A DNA stretch of 64,000 nucleotides from Acetobacterium woodii (GCA_016213825.1 JACQZP010000026.1:434001-498000); one strand, 5' to 3'; shown: positions 24,918-33,953, counted from the first letter of the stretch. Notes: generated by a model not told the origin, from the sequence alone. Made by a program: numbers and translations.

Positions 24918-25334
24918 TTACATTGTCTTTGGTATCGTTAGTTTATTGAGTTTACTCAGATAGCCAATACTGTAGTAAGTAATTGCAATAAAGACCAGCG
25001 TGCTCAATTCAATCATGATTTCGAGGTTAGCGGCTTCACAAATAATCCGGTTGAACTCGGCAAGGCTCACAATCGCCAGTGAAAACAGATATAAGAAAAT
25101 GGAAGAGGTGTTACTTAATTTGTTGACACTGATTGTAAGAAATATGCAGATCAGCAGTTGTACCACAGTCACTAATCCGACCAGGGTTTTATTAAAAGGC
25201 AGGAGTCCTTGAAATAAAACGAGGATTAAATAAAAGATTCCGTAGACTGTCAGGGTCAGATATGCTTTTTTAGATTCGACGACAGTTGTTTCAATTGAGT
25301 GAGTTGATTTTTGATTTCTATTCGTTAATTGCAT
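24918..25334 (-). CDS. Small membrane protein with four predicted helices
   Basis: The 138-residue protein has a polar N-terminus of about 25 residues and four hydrophobic stretches, including YGIFYLILVLFQGLLPF, LVGLVTVVQLLICIFLTI and FLYLFSLAIVSLAEF. No family was recognised. It stands alone, upstream of and in the same direction as the malic-enzyme operon but separated from it by a terminator. The gap 25335-25521 shows no gene. Confidence 0.6.
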   Translation of the reverse strand: MQLTNRNQKSTHSIETTVVESKKAYLTLTVYGIFYLILVLFQGLLPFNKTLVGLVTVVQLLICIFLTISVNKLSNTSSIFLYLFSLAIVSLAEFNRIICEAANLEIMIELSTLVFIAITYYSIGYLSKLNKLTIPKTM

Positions 25335-25521
25335 AACCTAAAGTCCTTATCATTGTCAAAATTTTGTTATGGGTAAGAATTGATTGCTCTAATCTTACGA
25401 TATGGACTTGTTTGCTGGATGTAAACTTTATGATTTATATGTGAAGATCAAATTGATTAAGATTAAGTAAAGAAATATTTCTCGCAGCCAGCTTAGGACA
25501 TACGTAACATCTTTGGACCAC

Positions 25522-25551
25522 AAAAAAAACGACCTTCAAAAAAGAAGATCG
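25522..25551 (-). terminator. Terminator of the tetR gene
   Basis: On the minus strand CGATCTTC, a six-T loop, GAAGGTCG and then eight T residues; one G-U pair in the stem. Confidence 0.65.
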
Positions 25552-25576
25552 GCTGGGATGATTTATTTCATTATAT

Positions 25577-26176
25577 TCAGCGCCGGTATTTTGATAACTC
25601 GATTTGAATCCCATTTGTTGTCGCGGCCAGGAGCAATTCCAGAAATTGTTCGGTTGGCAGGTCTTTGTCATTGGCATACCATTTCGCAATCGTGCTGAGC
25701 ATTGCCGCACTCTGGTATTCCATTAAATAGCTCACTTCCAGAAGTTCTTGAGGGGTTAGTTTTTTATACATCGAAAGTACCGTCGGCGTGAGTTTTTTTA
25801 AGACCTTCTGGCGGAAATGGGGATCACCGTTTTCTCCCAGTAAAACTGGGAGATAGGTCTTGTTTTTTTCAAAAAATTCGAGAATTGATTTTAAAATTAC
25901 TTTTTTTCGATGATCGTGAAAAAGATTGCCGTAAAAAAGATTTTTTATGACGATTTTCTTAAAATCTTCAACGGTAATGGTTTGTTCTTCAATTTCTTCC
26001 AGAATTTCATAGGCATCTTTAAAATATACATAAAAAGTCGAGCGGTTATATCCGGCCAGCTCACAGATTTCCTTGACGGTGATCTTTTCAATTCTTTTTT
26101 GGCAGTATAATAGCCAAAATGAATCAATCAGGTTTTGTCGGGTAATTTTAGCGGTGGCTGATAAAGTCGTATTCAT
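25577..26176 (-). CDS. TetR-family regulator of the divergent ABC exporter
   Basis: The 199-residue protein has a helix-turn-helix near residues 30-55 (ITVKEICELAGYNRSTFYVYF), then helical ligand-binding domain typical of DhaS-like/TetR_C members. It is transcribed away from an ABC-type exporter operon, with 161 bases between the two starts. That arrangement implies it represses the transporter. An inverted repeat, CCAACAG (26247-26253) and CTGTTGG (26265-26271), lies between them and may be the operator. Confidence 0.83.
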   Translation of the reverse strand: MNTTLSATAKITRQNLIDSFWLLYCQKRIEKITVKEICELAGYNRSTFYVYFKDAYEILEEIEEQTITVEDFKKIVIKNLFYGNLFHDHRKKVILKSILEFFEKNKTYLPVLLGENGDPHFRQKVLKKLTPTVLSMYKKLTPQELLEVSYLMEYQSAAMLSTIAKWYANDKDLPTEQFLELLLAATTNGIQIELSKYRR

Positions 26177-26246
26177 GTCAGGTTACCTCATTCACTGTAT
26201 CATATATTTTGATTATAAACTAATGCAATGGGATAAACAAGAAAAT

Positions 26247-26271
26247 CCAACAGGTTTAAAAAGACTGTTGG
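26247..26271. promoter_or_regulatory. Possible TetR operator between divergent genes
   Basis: Seven-base inverted repeats CCAACAG and CTGTTGG are spaced by 11 bases, 67 bases before the ABC ATPase start. Confidence 0.35.
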
Positions 26272-26337
26272 TTGTAATTTAGCAGGATCAAGGCTAAAAT
26301 TGGTGTAATGATAAAATAAAGAAGAGGGTAATAAGAA

Positions 26338-27069
26338 ATGAAAATTGAAATCTTAGAAGTCGATAAGTCATTTAAAAAACAAAAAGTTTTAGAACAGATT
26401 AGCTTGATAATTGATTCGGGCCGGATTTTTTGTCTGCTGGGAGCATCCGGTTCAGGAAAAACGACACTGCTACGAATTATGATGGGATCTATTCCCACTG
26501 ATGGTGGCAGCGTAACAATTGGCAGCACTCCCGTTCCAAATCGAGAGCTGCTTTCTAATATGGGTTATATGCCGCAAAATGAGGCCTTATATGAAGAGTT
26601 AACCACTTGGGAAAATTTAAAATTTTTTGCTGGCCTGCATCAAATGAGTCGAAAAGCGTTTGAAGAGAACGCTGAAAAACTGCTCCAGATTGTGGACATG
26701 ACCAAATGCAAAAATAAATTGGTTCGTGATTGTTCAGGTGGGATGAAAAAAAGAGTATCGCTAGCCGTTGCGTTGATCCACCAACCCCGGCTGCTTTTGC
26801 TGGATGAACCAACGGTTGGGGTCGACCCGGTGTTGCGACGAAAAATATGGCAATACCTGAAGCAGTTGAGAAATGAAGGCACGACTATTCTGGTTACCAC
26901 CCATGTAATGGATGAGGTAACCCAGTGTGACGATGCGGCGTTGCTTCGGAATGGGCGGATTATTGCCAAGGATACCGTCGAAAAATTAATAGGCAGAACC
27001 CCGAATGGAAATATTGAGGAATTGTTTTTTATGGACAATCAGTCAGAAACGGAGGGATCATCATGTTAA
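26338..27069 (+). CDS. ABC transporter ATP-binding protein (drug-export type)
   Basis: The 243-residue ATPase has Walker A GASGSGKTT (about residues 38-46), a Q-loop in MPQNEALYEELT, signature CSGGMKKRVSLA, Walker B LLLLDEPTVGVDP and the switch His in TTHVMDE. The GVDP and MKKR features place it with NatA/CcmA-like ATPases that work with ABC-2 permeases. The gene overlaps the permease gene by seven bases, so the two form one exporter at the cytoplasmic membrane. It is likely repressed by the divergent TetR protein. Confidence 0.9.
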   Translation: MKIEILEVDKSFKKQKVLEQISLIIDSGRIFCLLGASGSGKTTLLRIMMGSIPTDGGSVTIGSTPVPNRELLSNMGYMPQNEALYEELTTWENLKFFAGLHQMSRKAFEENAEKLLQIVDMTKCKNKLVRDCSGGMKKRVSLAVALIHQPRLLLLDEPTVGVDPVLRRKIWQYLKQLRNEGTTILVTTHVMDEVTQCDDAALLRNGRIIAKDTVEKLIGRTPNGNIEELFFMDNQSETEGSSC

Positions 27070-28073
27070 GTATTGTCAAGCGAATTCTTGGTCAAATCAA
27101 AAACGATAAACGCTCATTGGGATTACTTTTATTTGCGCCACTACTTGTTTTAACTCTATTGTTTTTTATTTTAGGTGATTCCAATTATCAGCCTCAAATT
27201 GCTACTTATGATATGAATGAAAAATTTGTGACCGAGCTGGAGAACCATGCCACTGTTATTGAAGAAAGTGAAATGCCTGAGGCTGCAGATTATCTGGAGA
27301 CCAATGGAATCGATGCGCTGATCTGGAAAGATACCGATGGGACGCACATTGAACTGTTGGAGAAAAATTCCAAATCCGTCGCAGCGCTAAAAGCTATTCA
27401 GGATACCAACAAAGCCCTACAGCCAGCACAAAATGAATTGATCATTGATTATGTCTACGAGACTTCGGATGACAATCAGTTGGATTCACTATCTTTTGTT
27501 TTTCTGGGAGTGATCTCATTTTTCTTTGTGTTCATTCTGTCTGGGATGTCATTTGTAAGAGAACGTTTTGGCCAGACTTTAGAACGAATGCTGATGACCC
27601 CCATCAGTCGGATGGACGTCATCGGAGGATATACCCTGGGGTATGGTTTGCTGGCAGCCTTACAAAGTGTGGTAATTATTCTATATGCTGTTTATGTATT
27701 GCAGCTTCACGTGGAGGGATCGGTGGCCCTGTGTACCCTGGTCATGATTTTAATGGCATTCTCGGCGGTTTCCGTGGGAGCCCTGGTTTCCATCTTTGCA
27801 AACAATGAATTACAGATGGTTCAGTTTATTCCGGTGATAATCATACCGCAGATCTTTTTCTCTGGGTTGATCCCAATTGATACCATTCCCTTTGGACTGG
27901 GAAATCTGTGCTATTTGACCCCCATTTATTATGGCTGCACAGCCCTGGAAATGATTATGATTCAAGGCAAGGGATTTTTAGAAATTTGGCCCTGGTTAGT
28001 GGGATCGATTGTCTTTATTGGGGTATTGTTTTTAGCGAATGTAACCGCTCTGAAAAAATATCGAAGACTTTAG
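27063..28073 (+). CDS. ABC-2 type permease
   Basis: The 336-residue protein has one N-terminal helix (LGLLLFAPLLVLTLLFFIL), an extracytoplasmic domain of about 125 residues, then five helices in the C-terminal half. The motif SFVRERFGQTLERMLMTP between helices is the ABC-2 family signature, and it pairs with the ATPase encoded just upstream. Substrate unknown; this architecture (YhgE/NatB/drug-export type) is usual for efflux of drugs or peptides. Confidence 0.87.
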   Translation: MLSIVKRILGQIKNDKRSLGLLLFAPLLVLTLLFFILGDSNYQPQIATYDMNEKFVTELENHATVIEESEMPEAADYLETNGIDALIWKDTDGTHIELLEKNSKSVAALKAIQDTNKALQPAQNELIIDYVYETSDDNQLDSLSFVFLGVISFFFVFILSGMSFVRERFGQTLERMLMTPISRMDVIGGYTLGYGLLAALQSVVIILYAVYVLQLHVEGSVALCTLVMILMAFSAVSVGALVSIFANNELQMVQFIPVIIIPQIFFSGLIPIDTIPFGLGNLCYLTPIYYGCTALEMIMIQGKGFLEIWPWLVGSIVFIGVLFLANVTALKKYRRL

Positions 28074-28080
28074 AGAGTCA

Positions 28081-28122
28081 AACGCTTTATCGAACAGTTA
28101 TGTTCGATAAAGCGCTTTTTTT
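28081..28122 (+). terminator. Terminator of the ABC exporter operon
   Basis: A perfect 14-base stem, CGCTTTATCGAACA (28083-28096) with TGTTCGATAAAGCG (28101-28114), a four-base loop and seven T residues. Confidence 0.88.
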
Positions 28123-28162
28123 ATTGACAAACTAGATTTAGTTCGCAACCACCCTGGTTTTG

Positions 28163-28171
28163 TGCTATGAT
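28163..28171 (+). promoter_or_regulatory. Extended -10 promoter
   Basis: TGCTATGAT lies 70 bases before the 85-residue gene. TTGACA at 28124-28129 is too far upstream to be its -35. Confidence 0.4.
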
Positions 28172-28240
28172 TCATTTATTATATTTTAGTTGAAAATATT
28201 TAGTTGAAAAGTACAAATACAATTCAGAAAGAAGAAAACT

Positions 28241-28498
28241 ATGTTAAATCAGGAATACATTGAAGCACAAACAATTATGAACCAGGCACAAAAAGATCTG
28301 GAAACTATTTTTGACAAGGTCAAACCGCAAACACCGGAAGATCAGGAAGCGCATAACAGTTTATTAAAACTAATTGATCAATTAAAAAGCATGGATGCTT
28401 ATTATAATCACTTAAAGACGGCCAAAATCGAAGCTATGTCTCCAAATGAGAAATTGTTTATTAATCTCATCAAGAAAAATAAAGAAAATCTTAAATAA
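28241..28498 (+). CDS. Small helical hypothetical protein (85 aa)
   Basis: Preceded by an A/G-rich ribosome-binding region (GAAAGAAG) and a likely promoter. The sequence is charged and alpha-helical throughout (IMNQAQKDLETIFDKVKPQT; LLKLIDQLKSMDAYYNHLK), with no Cys and no membrane segment. It may form a coiled coil or a small helical bundle. No family recognised. It is monocistronic; 28499-28618 shows nothing else. Confidence 0.55.
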   Translation: MLNQEYIEAQTIMNQAQKDLETIFDKVKPQTPEDQEAHNSLLKLIDQLKSMDAYYNHLKTAKIEAMSPNEKLFINLIKKNKENLK

Positions 28499-28618
28499 GA
28501 TTGTTAACAGCGATTGATATGGTATTTCCCATAAAACGATTGTATCTCAGGAAAATATCAATAACCACTTATTTGGTATGACATGTGAATTTGGTTGAGT
28601 ATTTAGAACTACAAGCAG

Positions 28619-30466
28619 TTATGATAACAGATCGGCAAAAAGATAATCATTGATCCGCTCAATCAATTCCCGTGGTTTGATCATTTGTTCAACGGTTGTC
28701 CGGGTCTGAGCCACGTCGTCGGTAATAATGTTATCAACGCCAATTTTCAACATTTTCTCGGTCGATTCCTGTGAGTCGACCGTCCAGGCTAAGACTTCTT
28801 TATTTTCCCGATGAATGGCACCAACGATCTCCGGGGTGATGAAGGATGATTCGATGCTGTAAATATCAACCGGTAGTTTTTGGATATCACCAATGGCTAA
28901 GGCGGTAATGTAAGCTCGTTTTTGATCAGGAGCCACCGAGCTGACCTTTTCTAAGGTGGGATAATCCAGGGATGCCAGGACACATTGGTCAGAAAAATCA
29001 TTTTGTTGGATAATAGCAACAGTGGATTCTACCAGACTTGCTTCATGTCCGGTGGGTTTAAGTTCGATATTTAAACGGATTTTGCCATGGCAAAGCTGAA
29101 TCGCTTCTTCAAGGGTAGGGATATGTTCGTTTTTAAACTGTGGACCAAACCAACTGCCGATATCCAGATCTTTGATATCAGCATAATTTGATGACCAGAT
29201 ATTCAAGTCCTTTCCAGAGATGCGTTTGATGTTATTATCATGAGAGACCACAATTACCCCGTCTCTGGTTTGAGCGACATCAATTTCAGCATAATCAGCG
29301 CCTTCATCGATGGCTTTTTGCAAAGCAGCCAGGGTATTTTCCGGAGCCAGGTTGGAACCGCCGCGGTGGGCAGTTATTTGCGGACCTGATAAAAACTGGT
29401 CGTTGAATGTCTCAGAAAAGGTATTAAAAATCGCAAAACTATTTATAGTAATAAAAAATAAAATAGTGGTTACGCCGATGGCCACGATTGTTTTTTGTTT
29501 TACGTTTATTTTGTATTTATCTTTTTCAAGCGGTTCAGGATTCACTGCCAAGCTGGCTGAGGTCGAATACGCATAATAAAATTCCGATACCACCGCCAAA
29601 TTGAGGGATGTGGTCAGCAGCTGAAAGATGGTAAACAAACCAGACACTAGCAAACCGAAGGTAGCAATAAAAATGGATAAAGCCAGTGGATGTTCCAGGA
29701 GCTGTCCTAAGATAAAGAAAGCGATGATTTCAAGCATAATCACAGCAATAACCAGCAGAACCAGAATGATGAGATTAAAGAATACAATAAAGAAAATAGT
29801 CTGCCAGAAATGCCCTTTAATCAGGAGTCTGCTTTTTTTGATTGCTTGAAAAAAATGACAACTTTCCAGGGTGAAATAATGAAATGAAAAAATCCAGATG
29901 ACTGAAAGCAGAAACAGTAACAACGACAGCGTTGTGAAACCGGTTGAGTACAAAGGGCTGGCAGTGATATAACTCATGACAAATTCGGGAATTGAGATTT
30001 CCGAAATAAAATTAGAAGACAATGAAAACTCAGTTAAAGGGATAATAATAAGAATAAAAATGACAAAGGGAAAATTCTTAGTCTTTATTATTTTAATAGC
30101 CCGCTTAAATCCCTCTCGACAGAGTGGAATCAGTTGAACTTTGCGTTTAAAATGACTTTCATTAAAAAGTAGGATTAATGTAGTAAATTCCAGAAGACCA
30201 AAAAAGGCAACGACAAAAGCGAAACAAATAAGGGTGATCAGACAAAGCGGATTGGTCATTGCCTGAGTGAAATTAGAACCGCTTAAATAAGGAAACCCCA
30301 AGAGGGCCATCATTTTGTTGAATAGAAAAAATCCACCGGGATAAATGATCATGGAGCCGACAGCGGTATAGATTGCTTCGAAAAAGAGCAAATGCAGAAA
30401 ATTAAACTTGATAAGAGTGAGTATTTCTTTGGCCCGGCTTAAAATAACAGATCCTTTTTTATCCAT
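28619..30466 (-). CDS. Glycerophosphodiester phosphodiesterase with N-terminal membrane domain
   Basis: The protein has about 615 residues. The first 340 contain around seven to eight hydrophobic helices (the membrane domain found ahead of some GDPD enzymes). The C-terminal catalytic domain has the GDPD signature ITAHRGGSNLAPENTLAAL, then AEIDVAQTRDGVIVVSHDNN, with the metal-binding E/D pair and catalytic His residues, and NIELKPTG. It cleaves glycerophosphodiesters to glycerol-3-phosphate and an alcohol, probably on lipid or teichoic-acid breakdown products at the membrane. The start at 30466 has AAAGGA ten bases upstream; an earlier ATG gives a non-membrane-like leader. Confidence 0.9.
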   Translation of the reverse strand: MDKKGSVILSRAKEILTLIKFNFLHLLFFEAIYTAVGSMIIYPGGFFLFNKMMALLGFPYLSGSNFTQAMTNPLCLITLICFAFVVAFFGLLEFTTLILLFNESHFKRKVQLIPLCREGFKRAIKIIKTKNFPFVIFILIIIPLTEFSLSSNFISEISIPEFVMSYITASPLYSTGFTTLSLLLFLLSVIWIFSFHYFTLESCHFFQAIKKSRLLIKGHFWQTIFFIVFFNLIILVLLVIAVIMLEIIAFFILGQLLEHPLALSIFIATFGLLVSGLFTIFQLLTTSLNLAVVSEFYYAYSTSASLAVNPEPLEKDKYKINVKQKTIVAIGVTTILFFITINSFAIFNTFSETFNDQFLSGPQITAHRGGSNLAPENTLAALQKAIDEGADYAEIDVAQTRDGVIVVSHDNNIKRISGKDLNIWSSNYADIKDLDIGSWFGPQFKNEHIPTLEEAIQLCHGKIRLNIELKPTGHEASLVESTVAIIQQNDFSDQCVLASLDYPTLEKVSSVAPDQKRAYITALAIGDIQKLPVDIYSIESSFITPEIVGAIHRENKEVLAWTVDSQESTEKMLKIGVDNIITDDVAQTRTTVEQMIKPRELIERINDYLFADLLS

Positions 30467-30696
30467 GATAATAAGTCCTTTCTTGTGTGAAAATTTTTTT
30501 GGAGGAAAGTACAATGAACTTTTTAATGGTTATAAAGCCTTTAAAAATGAGCCATCTTTTGTCAGCAACACGAAGCGATGTTTTTGTGATTGTATCATGA
30601 TGAACATCGCAAAACAAGAAAAAAGGCCGGGGTGTTTCCTGGTAATTTAGTTGAAATAATCAATAAAACGAAAGATATAACGATCGTGAGGTTAAA

Positions 30697-31458
30697 ATGA
30701 AAGTCATTGCAATTATGGGAAGTCCCCACAAAGGGAGAGGTTTTGAGATCGTACAAAAAATTGAGGCTGAACTCTGCCGCTTGGATGAGGTTGAATTCAC
30801 TTATGTTTTTTTGAAGGACGTAAATTTAAAAGCCTGTCAAGGTTGCTTTGTTTGTATCGGCAAAGGGGAGCAGTTATGCCCACTAAAGGATGAAAAAAAC
30901 AACATTGAAGCCGAAATATTAAGTGCCGACGGCGTCATTCTCAGTACTCCTGGTTATGCCATGAATGTCAGTGCACTGATGAAAAACTTCATCGATCGCT
31001 TTGCGCACAGCCTGCATCGTCCTAAGTTCTTTAATCAATCACTCCTGCTGGTGGCAAATGGGGGTTCAGGTTTATCCAAGGTCAATTCATCTCTGGGCAT
31101 GACGTTGGGAGGCAGCAATAAGGTTGGCGAATTGAAAATTACAACAACCCCATGGGAAGCGACAGCGGACTATCAGAATCGGGTGGAGAAAGATATCGCA
31201 AAAGCAGCGCAGATTCTCTATCGTTCCATGAAAAACAAGAAGCTTGCTCCGCCATCGCTGGGTAACCTGATCTGGTTTCAAATTTTTAAAAAAATGGCCA
31301 GTCTTTCTGAGCAGAACCTGCCAGCGGATTACGAGTATTATCGAACCAGAACCGATTATTTTTATTCGACCCGAGTGAATCCCATTAAAAACGGAGTGGC
31401 TGGGATCATTGCAAATATTGGGGTGGCCACCATGAAAAAGCAAGTTAAATTTAAATAA
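30697..31458 (+). CDS. Flavodoxin-fold NAD(P)H-dependent FMN reductase-like protein
   Basis: The 253-residue protein opens with the FMN-phosphate loop IMGSPHKGRGFEI. A cysteine-rich loop (CQGCFVCIGKGEQLCP) follows near residues 48-63, as in the iron-sulfur flavoprotein/reductase group, and then the flavin-binding STPGYAMNVSALMKNFIDR. It probably reduces flavin or other acceptors with NAD(P)H or a ferredoxin; the Cys spacing (CxxCxxC, then C after a gap) could carry a cluster or a disulfide. It lies upstream of a tetR and an FMN-binding membrane protein, so the three may act on flavin-linked electron flow. Confidence 0.8.
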   Translation: MKVIAIMGSPHKGRGFEIVQKIEAELCRLDEVEFTYVFLKDVNLKACQGCFVCIGKGEQLCPLKDEKNNIEAEILSADGVILSTPGYAMNVSALMKNFIDRFAHSLHRPKFFNQSLLLVANGGSGLSKVNSSLGMTLGGSNKVGELKITTTPWEATADYQNRVEKDIAKAAQILYRSMKNKKLAPPSLGNLIWFQIFKKMASLSEQNLPADYEYYRTRTDYFYSTRVNPIKNGVAGIIANIGVATMKKQVKFK

Positions 31459-31596
31459 ATATTTATCAATAACATCAACCCCAGATAATCTGGGGATTTT
31501 TTTTGTTGTAAATTATTTTTTATAAACAGCTTGATTAATGACATGTTTATAGATACAATTGAACCAAGAGTTTAATTAATGAAACGAGGGTTTAAT

Positions 31597-32241
31597 ATGG
31601 GGCGGCGAAAAAAAGAATTAACCGATTTTCACAGAGATAGTATCATAAAAATTGCTGAAACACTTTTTGAAAAAAATGGCGTTGAGAATACGACAATGAA
31701 TGACATTGCAAGGGAAGCTGAGTATAGTAAGGCAACCTTGTATGTGTATTTTAAAAATAAAGAAGAAATTGTCAACTGCATTATATTAAAAAGCATGAAA
31801 ATGCTTTATGATCGTATTCAAACGGCTACCCAAACAGGAAACGATTTGTTTGCGAAGTATTATGGCATTTGCAATGAACTATCCGCTTATTGTGATGACT
31901 ATCCTTTGTATTTTCAAACAGTACTTCAAGAAATTAATGTGGATGTTAACAATGCAGATACGCCACCAGTTTTTCGAGAAATATTTGAACTGGGAGAGCA
32001 AATTAATAAACTGATTGGCGAGTTTTTTGCGGATGGGATAATACAAGGTATTTTTCGTTCGGATCTTAAAATCCCGGAGACCGTGTTTATTTTCTGGGCC
32101 AGTTTGTCCGGGATCATTCTGATGACCTGGAAAAAACAGAAATATATTGAGCAGGCCATGGATACAACAAAAAATGATTTCTTGAAATACAGCTTTGATA
32201 CTCTGCTTAATTCAATCCTGAAGGAGGAAAAAAATGGATAA
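31597..32241 (+). CDS. TetR-family regulator preceding an FMN-binding protein
   Basis: The 214-residue protein has an N-terminal helix-turn-helix (TTMNDIAREAEYSKATLYVYF, near residues 30-50) followed by KNKEEIV. ACGAGGG (31584-31590) precedes the ATG at 31597 by six bases, so the ATG at 31579, six codons upstream, is less likely. It overlaps the downstream gene by eight bases, so regulator and FMN-binding protein are translated together, and it may control that operon. Confidence 0.83.
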   Translation: MGRRKKELTDFHRDSIIKIAETLFEKNGVENTTMNDIAREAEYSKATLYVYFKNKEEIVNCIILKSMKMLYDRIQTATQTGNDLFAKYYGICNELSAYCDDYPLYFQTVLQEINVDVNNADTPPVFREIFELGEQINKLIGEFFADGIIQGIFRSDLKIPETVFIFWASLSGIILMTWKKQKYIEQAMDTTKNDFLKYSFDTLLNSILKEEKNG

Positions 32242-32632
32242 AATAAAAACAATTGTTATACCACTAATCATTGCTATTCTTGTTATTGGGATCTTTTTTG
32301 GCATATGTTACCTCAGTGATGTAAACAACTATAAAAAAGTGGTCGCTGGCATCACAATTGCCGACATCGATCTATCAAAAATCCCTGATGGTGTTTATGA
32401 TGGCTCTTATGACGTCGGATATATTGCGGCCAAGGTTAAAGTTGCTGTTACCGATGGAACAATTCATAGCATTGACTTAATTGAACATAAAAATGAACGA
32501 GGTTCTGCTGCCGAGATAATTACCAAAACGATTGTTGAAGAACAAAAAATCAATGTGGATACGGTTTCGGGAGCGACCAATTCAAGCCGAGTGATAAAGA
32601 AAGCCGTTGAAAACGCCCTGCTTCAAGAATAA
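32234..32632 (+). CDS. Membrane-anchored FMN-binding domain protein
   Basis: The 132-residue protein has one N-terminal helix (IVIPLIIAILVIGIFFGICYL, about residues 7-27) and an extracytoplasmic FMN_bind domain. The flavinylation motif DTVSGAT ends at T115, where a flavin-transferase (ApbE) would attach FMN covalently, as in RnfG/NqrC. A small anchored domain of this type could shuttle electrons outside the membrane, for example in extracellular electron transfer or in a reductase complex. No ApbE gene is visible in the window. Confidence 0.85.
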   Translation: MDKIKTIVIPLIIAILVIGIFFGICYLSDVNNYKKVVAGITIADIDLSKIPDGVYDGSYDVGYIAAKVKVAVTDGTIHSIDLIEHKNERGSAAEIITKTIVEEQKINVDTVSGATNSSRVIKKAVENALLQE

Positions 32633-32674
32633 TACAGTTGTTTGCAGTTGGTGTGCTTTTTTTATCATTAAAAA

Positions 32675-32706
32675 TAAAAAAAGCTCCCCATAAAATCAGG
32701 GAGCTA
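32675..32706 (-). terminator. Terminator of the YrdC-like gene
   Basis: On the minus strand AGCTCCC, loop, GGGAGCT and then a run of seven T residues. Confidence 0.78.
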
Positions 32707-32742
32707 AGAGCAGAAATCGGGTCGATAATCAGATTAGTTGGA

Positions 32743-33417
32743 TTATTCAAGGCCATGTTCAGTGAGAATCGCTTTGATTTTTTCAAAGGGAAAATGAGTG
32801 GCGGCTCTCCTGGACTCGACTGGTTTTGTCCGGATATCAATGTGCGGGCTGGCATTGTCGCCTTTTGCCGGGCCTCCGTCAATATAAAGATCAACATTTT
32901 CGCCAAAATAAGCAATCGATTCTTCGATGGTTTTGGCAGCAAGCAAAGCTTTGGTGTTGGAGGAGCTGATGGCGAGGATGGTGCCACAACATTCATAGAG
33001 ATCCCGAATGGGACTATCCTGAAAATAAACGACGATGGCATCCGAGGAAGCGGTGGCGGCGTCAAGTGGCGTTTTTTCTTTTTTTTGAACATACATACTA
33101 ACTGGCGAGGGAGAAAAAATATCAATTATCTTTTGCTGGCGATCATCAATCACGGCATATTCCGGTATTTTGGATTTATCCATGACAATGGTAATGGGTT
33201 TATCCGCTGGGCTGTGGCGGATTTCTCTCAATCGTTTTAGTGCGGATGCATTAAATGCATCACACACCAGCACATAGATGGTTAGGGTGGGCATCACAAC
33301 AATTTTCCCGTCGCGAATTGCTTGAGCGGCTTTTTCATAGGCTTCCGGACTGACTTTCATGATTTGGTAGGCTGGCTCTGGTTGAGCGTTTTTGTTAACT
33401 ACTTGATTCATAGCCAT
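32743..33417 (-). CDS. Divergent Sua5/YciO/YrdC-family protein
   Basis: The fold is recognisable from KIVVMPTLTIYVLVCDAF, REIRHSPADKPITIVMD and SSSNTK. In threonylcarbamoyl-AMP synthases these read roughly PTDTVYGLVCDA, IKGRPADKPL and S-x-N. Here Asp is Leu, the Gly is Val and the KxR motif is R-H-S, so the residues that contact the threonine/bicarbonate and ATP are altered while S-x-N is kept. It probably does not act as a standard TsaC in tRNA t6A synthesis. The protein has 224 residues. GGAGGAA precedes the ATG. Its promoter closely matches that of the D-2-hydroxyacid dehydrogenase gene. Confidence 0.72.
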   Translation of the reverse strand: MAMNQVVNKNAQPEPAYQIMKVSPEAYEKAAQAIRDGKIVVMPTLTIYVLVCDAFNASALKRLREIRHSPADKPITIVMDKSKIPEYAVIDDRQQKIIDIFSPSPVSMYVQKKEKTPLDAATASSDAIVVYFQDSPIRDLYECCGTILAISSSNTKALLAAKTIEESIAYFGENVDLYIDGGPAKGDNASPHIDIRTKPVESRRAATHFPFEKIKAILTEHGLE

Positions 33418-33464
33418 TATTTAATTCCTCCTGAAAATAATTTACGCACATAATTGTTAATTTT

Positions 33465-33493
33465 ATTATATAATGGATAAAAATTAATCACAA
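33465..33493 (-). promoter_or_regulatory. Promoter of the YrdC-like gene, near-identical to 36075-36103
   Basis: On the minus strand TTGTGA (33493-33488), a 17-base spacer and TATAAT (33470-33465). Over 33 bases it differs from the other copy at five positions. Confidence 0.6.
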
Positions 33494-33551
33494 CACATTT
33501 ATAGTCGTAATGAGTTGGCGTAAATTGTGGAATGAAAGGATAAAAAAATTT

Positions 33552-33953
33552 ATGATAGCACAGGTAATGGTTATTTTTCGTTATGTGGGAATTGTTCTCA
33601 TCATTTTTTCAATTATCAGATTGATCCAACTTAAAAAAATGGAAACCAACGGAGTCGAAGTTGAGGCCGTAGTTGTGGAAATGAAGGAAAACAAGGTCCG
33701 AACCGGGAGGCAGGTTTATGATGAATATACGCCGATTCTGGAATACACGATTGAGGAAAAGGTTTATCATACTGATGCGTTGGCAACCCAGGGTGATAAA
33801 CGTTACGAATTAGGACAGATTATCCGGATTCGTTGTAAAACAGACAATCCTGAAGATGTGATCATCGTTGGTGATCAACGTTATTTTTTCAACGCCGTGA
33901 TTATTGGAATTGCTGGTGTGTTGATGGAGATTTTACCTTTTATCGTTCAATAG
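33552..33953 (+). CDS. DUF3592-like membrane protein
   Basis: The protein has about 133 residues. An N-terminal helix (FRYVGIVLIIFSIIRLIQL) is followed by a beta-rich domain (VEVEAVVVEMKENKV ... YTPILEYTIEEKVY) that resembles the DUF3592 sandwich, and a C-terminal helix. GAAAGGA (33534-33540) supports the ATG at 33552 instead of the one at 33510. Role unknown; family members are membrane-associated and uncharacterised. Confidence 0.6.
   Translation: MIAQVMVIFRYVGIVLIIFSIIRLIQLKKMETNGVEVEAVVVEMKENKVRTGRQVYDEYTPILEYTIEEKVYHTDALATQGDKRYELGQIIRIRCKTDNPEDVIIVGDQRYFFNAVIIGIAGVLMEILPFIVQ

Noticed and set aside
25435-25710. Minus-strand open frame overlapping the end of tetR
   Set aside because: It is in a different frame from tetR, crosses the terminator and has no start signal.
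33510-33551. Upstream start for the DUF3592-like gene
   Set aside because: No ribosome-binding site before this ATG. The ATG at 33552 has GAAAGGA upstream.
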